The notes beneath the pieces were generated by a model. It was given only the letters and a program-made list of their open reading frames with translations. It was not told the DNA's origin and ran no database searches. Position numbers and translations under genes: made by a program. From the NCBI RefSeq assembly GCF_016808335.1, contig NC_053142.1, forward strand, positions 48,851,992 through 48,915,991: a DNA stretch of 64,000 nucleotides, in the 5' to 3' direction. This document shows, piece by piece, positions 1-10,544 of this stretch. The DNA is from Panicum virgatum (Eukaryota; Streptophyta; Magnoliopsida; Poales; Poaceae). Position 1 is the stretch's first letter. Each line of letters starts with the position of its first letter.

Positions 1-81
1 ACCAGGTACGTATGATGAATATATACCAAAATATATGACTTATAAGACGATGATTAAGATATCTTAATTGCTACTGTATAG

Positions 82-287
82 GGCCCACACAGGATACCTT
101 TGAGGCGAACTTCGAAGATTGGAGTCGGTTATTTTCTACACCTAACCAGCAGGCCGATCCTACCTTCCAGACACCTATGGCCACCGGACGTCCAGGTAGA
201 GACGTAGGGCCTCCAGAGTGGCACACCTACTCTACAGACCATGTCCACGCTCAGCGTAAAAGATGTCGATATGGCCGGGGTGGTTAG
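82..287 (+). pseudogene. 3' terminal exon of a plant-mobile-domain-like transposon-associated protein (partial)
   Basis: An AG acceptor at 80-81 opens a reading frame that ends at TAG 285-287. The tail is hydrophilic and closes with the basic string RKRCRYGRGG. From memory, this Gly/Arg-rich ending is typical of plant mobile domain (PMD) proteins, many annotated as 'serine/threonine phosphatase 7 long form homolog' and often carried by MULEs. The domain itself lies outside the window, so the family call rests on the tail alone. The exon sits directly upstream of a MULE-type terminal repeat in the right-end orientation, which fits a gene carried by that element. Confidence 0.4.
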
Positions 288-479
288 GAGGTGGTTCTAG
301 CTGTTTCTGTATTTTTGTTATGGACATGTCGTCATGTTATACTTATTTCATTCTCAGGCATCACCTATTTCGTTCTCATTTGCGTATGTGTATTAATTGC
401 TAACTTATACTTTTCATATTCATATACTTTACTAATGCTTTTTATTTCTATCCAAAATCCAAAATATCTAAAACCGGCC

Positions 480-790
480 CATTTTGCGGGGAGGGGGAGC
501 CCGCCGCCCCCCTGCCGGGCGGCAGGCCCCCTGCCGCCCAGTGGAGTGGCGGCAGGGGGCCTGCCGCCCGGCAGGGGGGGCGGCAGGCTCCCGCCAAGGG
601 CTTCAGCACAAATAATTTTTTTTAAATTTACATATAAGTCCCTGCCGCCCCCCTGCCGGGCGGCAGGCCCCCTGCCGCCCTTCTGCCGGGCGGTAGGGGT
701 ACAAAACTGTAAATTGTGATATTGAAAATATATTTCTGTAAAAAATGTTTTCCAAAAATATAAAAATGAAAAAGACGACCCTCTCGACTT
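480..790. repeat. Right terminal inverted repeat of a MULE (element A)
   Basis: A GC-rich block of short palindromes built on CTGCCGCCCGGCAGG is followed by an A/T-rich stretch ending near AAAAATGAAAAAGACGA. The same order and similar sequence occur in the right terminal repeat of the complete MULE at 7918-8289 and, inverted, at 3379-3780. The body of element A lies to the left, outside the window. The outer end could not be fixed because the last bases diverge between copies. Confidence 0.6.
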
Positions 791-889
791 GTTGTTGCGG
801 CGGGCCCACGCCCCATAATAGGGACTCACCAGACAAGGACGCCTCCTTGTCCTGCCGGCGTTGTTTGATGGGCTGCTTGCTGTCAAGCC

Positions 890-3353
890 CAGGGTTAACC
901 GAACCGTCAGTAACCGGTCCGGTTTGACCAGTTACCGGTTAAACCGGTCCGGCCCGGTACCGGTTCGGTCTGGTATGAAACCGTTCCAAATTCAAAATTT
1001 AAATTTGAATTCAAAAAAATAAAAAATTCCCAAAAAATTCTTAAAAATACTTCAAGGTGCGACGAATCTAATGGTGTCAAATTTTCTGCAAAATTCGTTC
1101 ATTTAGTATGGTTTGCGGAATTTATAAGTTAAATAAAAAAAGAAAAAGAAAAAAAGCCGCGGCCCATTAAGGGCCCATCGTGTTGCAGCGTTCATTTAAC
1201 CTGGCGTCCGAGAACCAGAAGGCTCACTCGCATCTCCCTCATCCGCTCCCCCCTCAGTGAGTCCTGTCCGCCGCCAGAAGTCGCCGACCGCCGCCCGTCG
1301 CCGGCTAGCCGCCATCAGCTCCCGGCTAACCGGTCTCCCCCACCGGTAAGCCGGACCGGTAGCAGATCTACCGCTCCCGTCCGGTTAGCCGCCCGGGGGG
1401 GCCGGTTTACCGGCCTGGAGAGGCGGTAAACCGCCAATTAGCGGCGGTAAGCCGCGGTCAGGTAAGGTATTTTTTTCCCTAGGATTTAGGTGTATTTAGA
1501 TGTTTTGTTTTAGGATTTAGGTGTATGACTTAGGTATATTTAGAATTTAGGGAAGATTTATTTGTATTACATGATTTTTTGCACTATGTAGTAGGTTTTA
1601 GCTAGATTTAATTTAGGTGTATTAGATGATTTTTGACACTATAACTTAGGTAGGAGTAAGAATATTAGATGATATATTTTTGTTGTGCATGTATGCAGAG
1701 ACAATGGCAAGCAGAGATGTTGTATGGGAACACGGTGAAAATCTTTATCCCAGATGGTGATGTAACTATTGTCGTACGCAGAAAGGAGGAGGTGGTGCGA
1801 CTAGATTGAAACAACATTTGGCTGGGCGCGGGGCAGAGGTGATCCATTGCAGGAATGTGCCACCTGATGTGCGGGACTTCTTTCAGCGTGAGTTGGATAG
1901 GGCAAAGAAGGCAACTGCTGACCGGGCCCGAGAGAGGTTGAGACGGGAGAAGGCTGCAGTAGAGGGAAACTATCCCGGTGATGAAGAAGATGAGGAGGCT
2001 CAGGTGCAGCGTGCCATGGATCTATCGAGAGCGGAAGTAGAGTTCCGACGGGGGGTGGAACAGAGAGGAGGTGCATATGAGCGTGGAGGGGGTAGTGGTT
2101 CGACGAGGGGGAATGTTATGCAGAGGATGTTTCTAAAGTCCACTTCGCAGAGGGAGAGTCATGTGGTGGAGGACTATAACTTGGCAGCTGGTGGGAGAAG
2201 AGAAATGACGCAACCAAGGATTGATACAGGCTCCTGGACGCAGAAGGGTAAGAACGCAAAGGAAGCTATTGGTAAAGCTTGGTCAAAGTTTTTCCATATT
2301 GCAGGAGTACCTGGAAGACAGGCTGACAGTCCATACTTTATCAGCGCGGTCAGGGAGACACAGAAGTGGGGTAAGTTTTCTTTCATTGCAATGATACCTA
2401 TAAGCTTAAATTTTTGTATCTTATGATTTTCATATGGTTGCAGGTGAAGGTATCGCATCACCCACTGGACGGGATATTGATGGCAAGTACCTTGATCAAA
2501 ATGAGCAAGACTTGAAGACGAGGTACGTAAAGTTTCAGAAAGACTGGCCCTTATTTGGCATCACGTTGATGTGTGATTCATGGACTGGTCCGACGAGGAT
2601 GAGTGTCATCAACTTTTTGATATATTGCAATGGGGTCATGTGGTTCCATAAGTCTATTAATGCGACTGGAAGAACTCAAGATGCTGCATATTTGTTCAAA
2701 GTAGTCCCTAAACCTGTTCCATTCACATTGTGTATGTTTTATACTATGTTAGTTCAGGAATGGCAGACAACATCGGCGTGGACGGGCCAAACTTGGCAAC
2801 ACTACAAGGCTGAGCTGCTTAGAGTGCGAGGTATCGCTTTGATGTCCACCACCGAATACCAAACCGCGTCCCAAATTGGGGTCTTCCCATTCCTACGTTG
2901 AACTTTCATTTCATGTGTATAGGTGTATGACTCCGTATTTGTATGCACGATTATTACTATTGTATTTGTATGTATGATTATAAATTATTGCTTTGGTAGG
3001 GTCATTTACATTAAAATGTGCATAGCTAATACCGAAATTTTCTTTTATTTCACACCGGGGATCCATTTTTTAAGCGTCGGAAAACTGCACGAAACAACCG
3101 GTATACCGGCAAAACCGGCCGGTAAACCGGAATAACCGACCGATATACCGCTGGGAGCCGGATCGCACAACCGGCCGGTATACCGGCCAAACCGGCCGGT
3201 AAACCGGTCTAACCGGTCGGAACCGCCACCACGGCGAAATTTAAATTCAAATTCACATTTGACCGGTTCCGACCGGTAACCGGCCTAACCGGTCCGGTAA
3301 ACCGGTACCGGAGCCCGGCGGTTAGGCCGGTCCGGTCGGAAAATTGAACCCTG
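890..3353 (+). mobile_element. hAT-superfamily DNA transposon, internally deleted, 8-bp target site duplication
   Basis: The ends are CAGGGTTAACC on the left and, reverse-complemented, CAGGGTTCAAT on the right. They are flanked by perfect 8-bp direct repeats GTCAAGCC at 882-889 and 3354-3361. Both subterminal regions (about 900-1480 and 3080-3345) are packed with CCGGT/ACCGG motifs, as expected for hAT transposase-binding repeats. The interior keeps the 5' part of a BED/DUF659 transposase gene but no C-terminal dimerisation region, so the 2.46 kb copy is shorter than an autonomous element. It inserted between the right end of MULE A and the left end of MULE B. Confidence 0.85.
1704..2901 (+). 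pseudogene. hAT transposase remnant (BED zinc finger plus DUF659 region)
   Basis: Exon 1 (1704-2370) begins MASRDVVWEHGENLYPRW and then meets TGA at 1758-1760. It continues in frame with CNYCRTQ...RLKQHLAGRGAEVIHC, a BED-type C-x2-C...H-x4/5-C/H finger. TGA for an expected CGA (Arg) would be a C-to-T change at a CpG. Exon 2 starts at 2444 in matching phase and carries CDSWTGPTRMSVINFLIYC followed by an NATGRTQDAAYLFK-type segment, the DUF659 region. After about 2700 the family's RNase H fold and hATC dimerisation region are missing and the reading becomes unrelated, ending at 2901. The protein cannot be functional as read. Confidence 0.8.
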
Positions 3354-3378
3354 GTCAAGCCCCCAGGTGCTGCTCTGT

Positions 3379-3780
3379 GGCGTCTTTTTTTATTTCTATA
3401 TTTTTCAAAAAAAATTACAGAAATATATCTTTGATTTAACATTTTACAGTTTTATACCCCTACCGCCCGGCAGCGGGCGGTAGGGACCTCTATGTAAATA
3501 AATATAAATTTTATTTGCGTAGAGGTCCTTGGCGGGGGCTTGCCGCCCCGCTACCGGGCGGCAGGCCCCCTGCCGCCAAGTGGTGGGGCGGCAGGGGGGC
3601 TGCCGCCCGGCAGGGCGGCGGCAGGCTCCCGCCAAGGATATAAAAGCTCCGTCCCTTCCCTCGCGTCCTCATTTTCTGCCCACGAGATCCAGAGAGGGGA
3701 GAGGGAGAGAGGAGGGGTAAGGAAGGTAATTCCACCGGCGAAGCCCTATCGGATTTTGGATCCGAACCGCAGGTAACCAA
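3379..3780 (+). repeat. Left terminal inverted repeat of MULE B
   Basis: Inverted homologue of 7918-8289. It holds palindromic GC-rich units (CTGCCGCCCGGCAGG type), a TATAAAA at 3639-3645, a leader rich in GAGAGG/GAGGGG, and ends just past the splice donor at 3773. Homology between the two repeats fades a few bases inside the intron. Confidence 0.8.
3639..3645 (+). promoter_or_regulatory. TATA box inside the left TIR, driving the Myb/SANT-like gene
   Basis: TATAAAA lies between the GC-rich palindromes and a leader that leads to a 5' UTR donor at 3773 (CCGCAG|GTAACC). The mirror-image sequence occurs in the right TIR. Core promoter role is inferred from position and motif. Confidence 0.55.
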
Positions 3781-3909
3781 TATTTCTGACGTATTATAGA
3801 ATTGTTTCTAAAATAATTACGAATTAGAATAGATTGAGTTTTTGGCTAGTGAAATATAAAATAGTAAATTTGGAATGACAGTACTTTATTGTTATTGCAG
3901 CATAAGGCA

Positions 3910-4783
3910 ATGGCTGCTTCTAATTCTGTTGGATTTTCATGGACCGAAGAAAAATCTAGTATATTTCGTGAGATCATGACACATCTTGTAATCAGTAAGA
4001 AGTTGGATCCATTAGCGGATAGTACGATAGAGATGGTGTTGTCCAAATTAGTAGGGTTTAAAAATTTCACATTGTTTCGAGGTATTACAACACAAGATGT
4101 AAAGGGACACCTGCTAGAACGCCGTAAGATGTATATGAGGGTATGTGAACTAGCTAATCATCCTAATGTTATTGGTTTCGTACAAAGTACTTCTACGATA
4201 TGGATGCGGTCAGAGGTGTATGAAATGCACATTAAGGTAACTATCATTCAGATCTAATATCTATAGTCATTTGTAATCCATATTCCGTAAATTTTAAAGT
4301 TGTTGTGTAATTATATGCAAGGATTACCCCGAGGACACGGAGTTGATTAACAAATCAATACCAAATTTTCGTAAATTGGTATGTATCTTCGGTGGACTCA
4401 TGCCGCAAACAAGACGAAGGAGGCGTGGAAGATCTTCGGGTGATAGTACTTGGCAATCACATAGAACCGGAGGTTCGTCAAGTCAAACTGCACCACCTCT
4501 AGCATCAAGTTCTGTTAACTGGGATGACGACTTAGATGACTTCATGCCCCCAAAACCATGGCCTCCAAGACCTGATGTTCCTCCCCTTGTACATGAAAGT
4601 AGAACCATAAAAGAGAGAAAGGGAAAGTCAAGAGGTTCGTCAAGTCAAACTGCACCACCTCCAGCACCAAGTTCTGTTAACTTGGATGACGACTTAGATG
4701 ACTTCATGCCCCCCAAACCATGGCCTCCAAGAGATGATGTTCCTCCCCCTGTGCGTGACTACCTAGATGATTTCATGAAATAA
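3910..4783 (+). CDS. Myb/SANT-like DNA-binding protein carried by MULE B
   Basis: Two coding exons, 3910-4236 and 4322-4783, give 262 residues. A 5' UTR intron runs from 3773 to 3900 and the ATG is the first one after its acceptor. Residues 8-75 (GFSWTEEKSSIFREIMTH... to VKGHLLERRKMY) resemble Myb/SANT-like domains of L10-interacting-MYB-type and transposon-associated plant proteins. A basic patch with QTRRRRRGR follows. The C-terminal third holds two near-identical units reading GSSSQTAPP then DDDLDDFMPPKPWPPR, then a last YLDDFMK. The frame is open. A DNA-binding or transposase-partner role is inferred from the domain and from the convergent layout. In maize MuDR this slot holds mudrB, to which this protein shows no visible similarity. 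Confidence 0.7.
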
Positions 4784-5145
4784 TGTGTAACATATGGTGT
4801 TCATCGGTCTAGATTGTGAAGTAAATTGTACTGAAATAATTTGGATTCTTCAGTATCATGGATGTGTACTCATTTAGCTTTCTTCTATGTGTCACATTAT
4901 GTGGTGGCTTGTGCTATAGGTGGCCACAAACCATGTGTCCAAACATTTGGGGCTAACCAATTTGATACAATAAACGAAATATAAATAGAACGTTAAACAA
5001 GATACCACATAAGATATTACATTGAAGGTTACGTTCATTACAACCAAATTCTATAGAAATACGCACTTCCAACTAATTAAACAAGATATTTAGGCATAGT
5101 ACATACACAATATACCTAATTTTGTACACACAAATAAATGCACAA

Positions 5146-7749
5146 CTAGATGCGGCGAATTCTTGTAGGTGGAGCCGATCCATCCGTCGGATTCCCGGAA
5201 GGTCCAGCCTCGGCAGCAGCATTGGGTACGGAAAGCTGTGGGCACTTCTTGTAAGTGTGACCGTCCGCTCCACACAAGTTGCAACGTTTTTTCTTCTTTC
5301 CAGTCTCGGACTCGTCCATTCCGTTACGGATACGATGTGTCTGCCGTCAGCCTATGCCCCGCTTCGTAGCTGCATCAGGGATGAGGATTGGATGGGGATT
5401 TTTTTGAGTGAATGGGCCTAGAATACCGATGCCGTATATCTCATGACACCAAGTCTGTGCTGCGGCTTCTTTTGTGAAATATTGAGAAACATATGACGCA
5501 ACATCTAACCCAGATACAGAACAAGCCGCGATGACATGGGAGCATGGTAAGTGATGCACCTTTGGCTTCTGACATCGGTAGAACACCCTCCCGTCAATGG
5601 TTATCAAGACTTCTTGAATTACCCTTTGCCTGCGGACACACTGGCCGGTCCTATACCTGCATGATACCTCAAATCTTTGCTCCTTTGTGCCCATCGATAT
5701 GACTGAGTGAAATCGAGCCTTTTCAATTTTTTTCTCCATGTACTCATTGACCCTTCTGCAAAAAATGCACTCCTGGATCATTAAGTAAGGGAGCGGCTGA
5801 TGTGTATCGCTCTCTAAAATACCTTATACATCCATACATGATGAACTCAACAATACCAACAAGAGGAAATCCACGAACACGACGCATTACCATATTGTAA
5901 CACTCAGCATGGTTGGTCGTCTCGATCCCATAACGTCTCCATCTGTGTCATACAGAAGTGACCACTTCTCTTTAGGCGCACCATCAATCCACTGTGAAAA
6001 TGGCTTAGCATGTCCCACTAATGAATCTGTAGAACGTCTTCTGCTGGATGATGAGGCCTGTCTCTTAAGCAATTCGGCGCTCATATCATCAATTATACCC
6101 CACAAAGCATCGAACTTCCTCTGCTGATTCTGAGTGCATAATCGCTTGAACAAATTCATGAGATCCTTATTCTTGAACCGCTCATAAAAATTAGCAGTCA
6201 TATGTCTGACACACCACCTACTGACAACATCTGGCCATATAGGAGGTGAAAATGTACTACCTTCTTGTAGCTGTCTTATAGCTGCAAGGAGACCTGCATG
6301 TCTATCACTGATAAGACAAACATTAGGCCTTCCAGCAACAACGTGATTCTTCAGACGTTCAAGAAACCAGTACCAGCTTTCTGTATTCTCATTCTCAACA
6401 AAGGCAAAGGCGATTGGAACTATCTGCTTGTTGCAATCAATTCCGATTGCCGTCAATATTGTTCCCTTATATTTCCCTGTCAGGAAAGTGCCGTCAATAC
6501 ACAGAACAGGAAGGCAGTAAATGAATGCCCTGACACATGCTCCAATGCAGAAGAAAGCTCGCAGCAGAATGCTTGGCCCCCCTGACAAGCTCGGTACATT
6601 GTATGTATCAAAAGCACTTCCAGGATTTCTGTGCACAATTGCTTCAAGCATACGAGGTATGTTGTCATATGATGCTTCATAAGTGCCAAACCTCATCTCA
6701 AATACTTTTTGTTTAGCCCGCCAAGCCTTTGCATAGCTGATCACATACTGTAAATTCTGTTCAATGTCCCTAATTATCAATGCAGGCTCGTAATCCATTT
6801 TGTCAAGAATCACCCCATACATCTTCTTAGCCATGAAAGTTGATGTGATATTACGATGATGTCCCACAACACATGTCAATCTACAAGTATGTGGTGTAAC
6901 AATTGAACGTTCCCAGTGTGTCTTGAACTTTTCCTTGTATGCATGCACTCGCCATGTACAGTCTCTATCTGCACACCTCACCTCGTATTCTTTGCTGCTA
7001 GACTTCAGTACTCTGAATTCCTTCCTCAGAGATACAGCCCAGAGCTTCACATCATCCTTCACATCATCAATGGTACGATACTTTGCCCCTTGTACAACCT
7101 CATTCACTCTGTATTAAAACTCCGAACTCTTAATATCTTGTACCACTGCATTCCCAAAACCCTCTTCACGCCATTCACCTAGCACTGGGAAGTGTTCATC
7201 ATCCGATGAGTCCCCACATTGCTCAATTATTAGCGCATCCTGGTCTTCTTTCTCTATTTCCTTCACAATTCTAGGTATCCGCTCGCCTTCATCTGCCAAA
7301 CCTTGTGGTTCTGGTTCTGGAGCTTGCATGTTCTCTTCTTCTTTATCCTCTTTCATCTCTTCATTGCAGTCAGATGTTGTGTGTGTTGACCCTTCACCTA
7401 AATCACCGGTCTTCTGGTGAATCTGAATTACCATTGCGAGAGGCCACCCACTTTCAAGAGCTATGTGTATGTAATGTTGCCATTCTTCCGTACTACTTAT
7501 ATGCGTCAACTCCCAGAAATCCTCATTAGTTTTCCAGGAAGTCAAGGTATGAACCGTAAGCAAATGGGTCTTTGGATTCACATTGAACATCCTGTGAATA
7601 CATTTCCGAATGGACTCAAAACTCCTCTCTAGGGGTTTATCTAGACTGTACTGTCTTCTTTCCAATGCTGATAGATTTACTCCATAGGAATCATGAGTAA
7701 TTCTATAGAAGTCACCGTAATGAACTTGAAACGCCACTTTACTCGACAT
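5146..7749 (-). pseudogene. MURA-type transposase of MULE B (decayed)
   Basis: The gene reads leftward from ATG at 7749 to TAG at 5146-5148, preceded by a 5' UTR intron at about 7752-7920. In order it shows an N-terminal acidic region, the MuDR zinc-binding region (VRCADRDCTWRVHAYK then H-x-C), the MULE DDE core (VLCIDGTFLTGKYKG, then LISDRHAG, then WCVRHMTANFYERF), a SWIM finger (FYRCQKPKVHHLPCSHV) and a CCHC knuckle (CNLCGADGHTYKKC). Four lesions break it: TAA at 7114-7116; a one-base loss near 5938 (frame leaves at DTDG); a one-base gain in an A6/T6 run near 5761-5766 that restores the frame; and TGA at 5347-5349, after which the frame continues to the knuckle. Confidence 0.85.
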
Positions 7750-7917
7750 ATCTGGCCTTCCAAAGACTTCATTTTAATTAATCTAATATCTAGAAATATG
7801 CTATGGCTTCAATTATAACCACTAATCCGAACCCTAAGTGCTTACAATAATAAAAAATACTAATCATAAAATTAAACATACAAAAATTTTGGAATGAAAA
7901 AGTTGAGAAATTTTGGT

Positions 7918-8289
7918 TACCTGCGGTTCGGATCCAAAATCCGGCAGGGCTTCGCCGGTGGAATTACCTCACTCACCCCTCCTCTCTCCCTCTCCCTTCT
8001 CTGGATCTCGTGGGCAGAAAATGAGGACGCAGGGGAAGGGACGGAGCTTTTATATCCTTGGCGGGAGCCTGCCGCCCCCCTGCCGGGCGGCAGGGGGCCT
8101 GCCGCCCGGCAGCGGGGCGGCAGGCCCCCGCCAAGGACCTCTACGCAAATAAAATTTATATTTATTTACATAGAGGTCCCTACCGCGCGGCACCCCTGCC
8201 GTGCGGTAGGGGTATAGAACTATAAAATGTGAAATGAAAAATATATTTCTGTAATTTTTTTTTGAAAAATATAGAAATAAAAAAGACGC
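7918..8289 (-). repeat. Right terminal inverted repeat of MULE B, with TATA box for the transposase gene
   Basis: Inverted copy of the left repeat. TTTTATA at 8048-8054 is the minus-strand TATAAAA. The minus-strand leader ends at a splice donor (CAG|GT at 7921/7920) whose context is identical to that in the left repeat. The GC-rich palindrome block is shorter than on the left. Confidence 0.8.
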
Positions 8290-8448
8290 CTGCTCGGTGC
8301 ACACGCTAGGCTGGGCCTCAGTCATGACAGCCCATTTCCATTTAAGGCCCGTCGTCTACCTCGTGTGTAGTACAGTACGTGGCAGAGGCAACGAGCGTTA
8401 TCCGTATCAGCACAAAGGGAGGTGCTCGCTCATCGGCTACCAGGCGAT

Positions 8449-10120
8449 ATGCAGAACATGATCAGCGCCTGCAAGCCGCATCAGTCGCACCGGGCGGCCG
8501 CGCTCCTGCCGCCGCCGAGGCCGGTGCTGCCCGGACGGGCAGCGTTCCCCCGCCTACTACCAGGTCGAGATTCGAGATCGGGTGACGAATTCTGTTCACC
8601 CCTGTTACCAACCGCTAACCTGACTCCATGTGCGGTTGCAGCGAGGGATGCGACGACCTCGCGGCTGGTGGTCAAGAGGAGGTGCCAGGGGGAGGACAAG
8701 CAGCAGCAGCAGGAGGAGCAAGAAGCGGCGGAGGGAAGCGGCGGCGCCGACGAGCAGGAGAAGAGGACCTTCCTGAGCCTGGAGGAGGCCGGGCTGGTGG
8801 AGATGTCCGGCCTCAGCACGCACGAGCGCTTCCTCTGCCGCCTCACCGTAAGTCCAGTGATCATTGTATGTAGGGCAGGGTTCACCTCACCGACGGTAAA
8901 GCGATTTTCGCCAACTAGCGGTATCGGTAAACCGGCGGTAAATCGCCGGAAACCGCTAGAAACCGCTCGAAATGATAATTCAAATTCAAAAAACCGGTAA
9001 CCGTTGTTTACCGACCGGTAATCGATGTTTACCGACCGGTAACCGTCGTTTTTAACCGGTAAACACCGTATGACTTTGGAAAATTAAAAATTTTGGCAGC
9101 ATTTCACCGTAATTTTGTAAATATCATTACTGATGGTATATATCAAACAATTATATAACATTTACACATACATAGAATAGAAGTTCATATCCATAAAAAT
9201 AGAAATTCACATCCATAGTCCATATAGATCATCACAACAATAGTCCATGCAAATCATCACAACCATAGTCCTCACAAACCATCATCGTCAATATATATAA
9301 TACATAGTAGTGGTTTCCGGTCCAAATGAACAAATGAACAAATGAAAATATATGTACATATTTGAAATATGAACACACATATATACATATAGCTAAAATG
9401 AACAAATTAACATCCAACTACCATGAACAAATGGATCCATATAGCTAATATGAACACATGTTTTTGAATATAGCTACACAACAAACATCTAAAAATCAAT
9501 GTAAAAACAAGAAATACTCACAATGCAGTGGTTTCCGGTCCAAACACGCCGATTTCCGCTCGGAAAACGCCGAATACCGCTCGGGATTAGAGGATACCGC
9601 TCGGGATTACCGGTCCGAAAGTTTTTTTATTTTTTTGAGTGCCCAAACAGTCAAATATTTGAACATGTTCTATATTAGAATGATGTATGTCATCTCTACT
9701 TTCTTACCATATTTTTTCCTTTTTTATTTCAAATATTTTTGAAAATTTTAAATTCGGGCGAAATTTTTCGAAATTTACCGCCGGTATGGGTTGCCGCCTA
9801 GTAGCGGTATCGGTAAAAATCGGCGGTAACCGACGGTTACCGATCGGTAAGGAAAATACTGATGTAGGGTCGTCGAGACGACACACGAATAGACACGAGA
9901 GCTTGGAGGATGACGTACCGTCTGATGACTGCCACTACTTGTTTTGCGCGTTCCGCAGATATCGTCTCTGAATCTGCTGAGAGTGATCTCGGAGCAGGAG
10001 GGCGTCCCGATAGAGGAGCTCAACGCCGGCCGCGTCTGCGACTGGTTCATCAAGGACAAGCTCAAGAGGGAGCAGAACCTCGGCACCGCCGTCCTGCAGT
10101 GGGACGACCCTGCCTTCTAG
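8449..10120 (+). CDS. Conserved plant protein of unknown function, possibly organelle-targeted
   Basis: Coding exons end at 8847 and resume at 9959-10120, with matching phase 0. The start taken is the ATG at 8449 (MQNMISACKPHQ). The N-terminal half is rich in Ala, Arg, Ser and Pro, like a transit peptide. It is followed by a Q/E-rich linker and then a compact domain with LSLEEAGLVEMSGLSTHERF and, across the intron, EELNAGRVCDWFIKDKLKRE, ending QWDDPAF. I recognise this as a conserved-looking domain but cannot name it. Length is 186 residues if the 78-nt segment 8562-8639 is exonic; that segment also looks like a short intron (G|GTCGAG...GTTGCAG). The last intron (8848-9958) contains a hAT MITE, and a MULE terminal repeat ends just upstream of the start. 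Confidence 0.75.
8876..9861. mobile_element. Non-autonomous hAT element inserted in an intron, TSD ATGTAGGG
   Basis: The 986-bp element starts CAGGGTTCACC and ends AAAATACTG. It is flanked by perfect 8-bp repeats ATGTAGGG at 8868-8875 and 9862-9869. The subterminal regions carry clusters of ACCGGTAA/TTACCGGT motifs, close in style to the larger hAT at 890-3353, so the two are probably the same family. There is no coding capacity. The centre is A/T-rich with short CATCACAA-type repeats. Without it the host intron would be about 117 bases. Confidence 0.85.
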
Positions 10121-10544
10121 TTCCACCTGCATCCCAGCACTGCAGGGCTATGGCGGAATAGAGTTTTTTTTTTTCAGGGCCTCTTCTGGATGTTCATGAT
10201 TAACGAAACGACTTGAGCTTTTGAGGAAATGTTCACTTGTATTCTGGTCCCTAATCATACCTGCTGTATTCTCTAGTTGCATCACCATACCTGAAGCTGA
10301 AAAAAAAACCCTCCCAATTGGAAAAACAATTTCATGCGTCCTCATCAGAACGTTCGATTTGGTTTCATGTTTGCAAAGTTTCTGTAGCGTTGGACACTCT
10401 CCCGGGGAGCAAAATTCAGGCGAAGTGACAAACTGACATTGACGGTTATCGGGCGAGGCTAACCTCAAAAACGCCTGCCCCGCGCTCATTTCGTCGAACA
10501 CCTGCCGCGCGTCTCCTCTTTGCCTCCGCCGCCGCAGTCGTCCG

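Larger units (their letters stand above)
3379..8289. mobile_element. MULE (element B) with long terminal inverted repeats and two convergent genes
   Basis: The left repeat (about 3379-3780) and right repeat (about 7918-8289) are inverted copies. From the outside in, each has an A/T-rich tip starting GGCGTCTTTTTT, a GC-rich palindrome block, a TATAAAA box, a leader and a GTAACC splice donor. A Myb/SANT-like gene runs rightward from the left repeat and a MURA-type transposase runs leftward from the right one, so the genes converge as mudrB and mudrA do in maize MuDR. The extreme ends diverge, and no target site duplication could be assigned. The right end stops within about 160 bases of the start codon of the next host gene. 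Confidence 0.8.
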
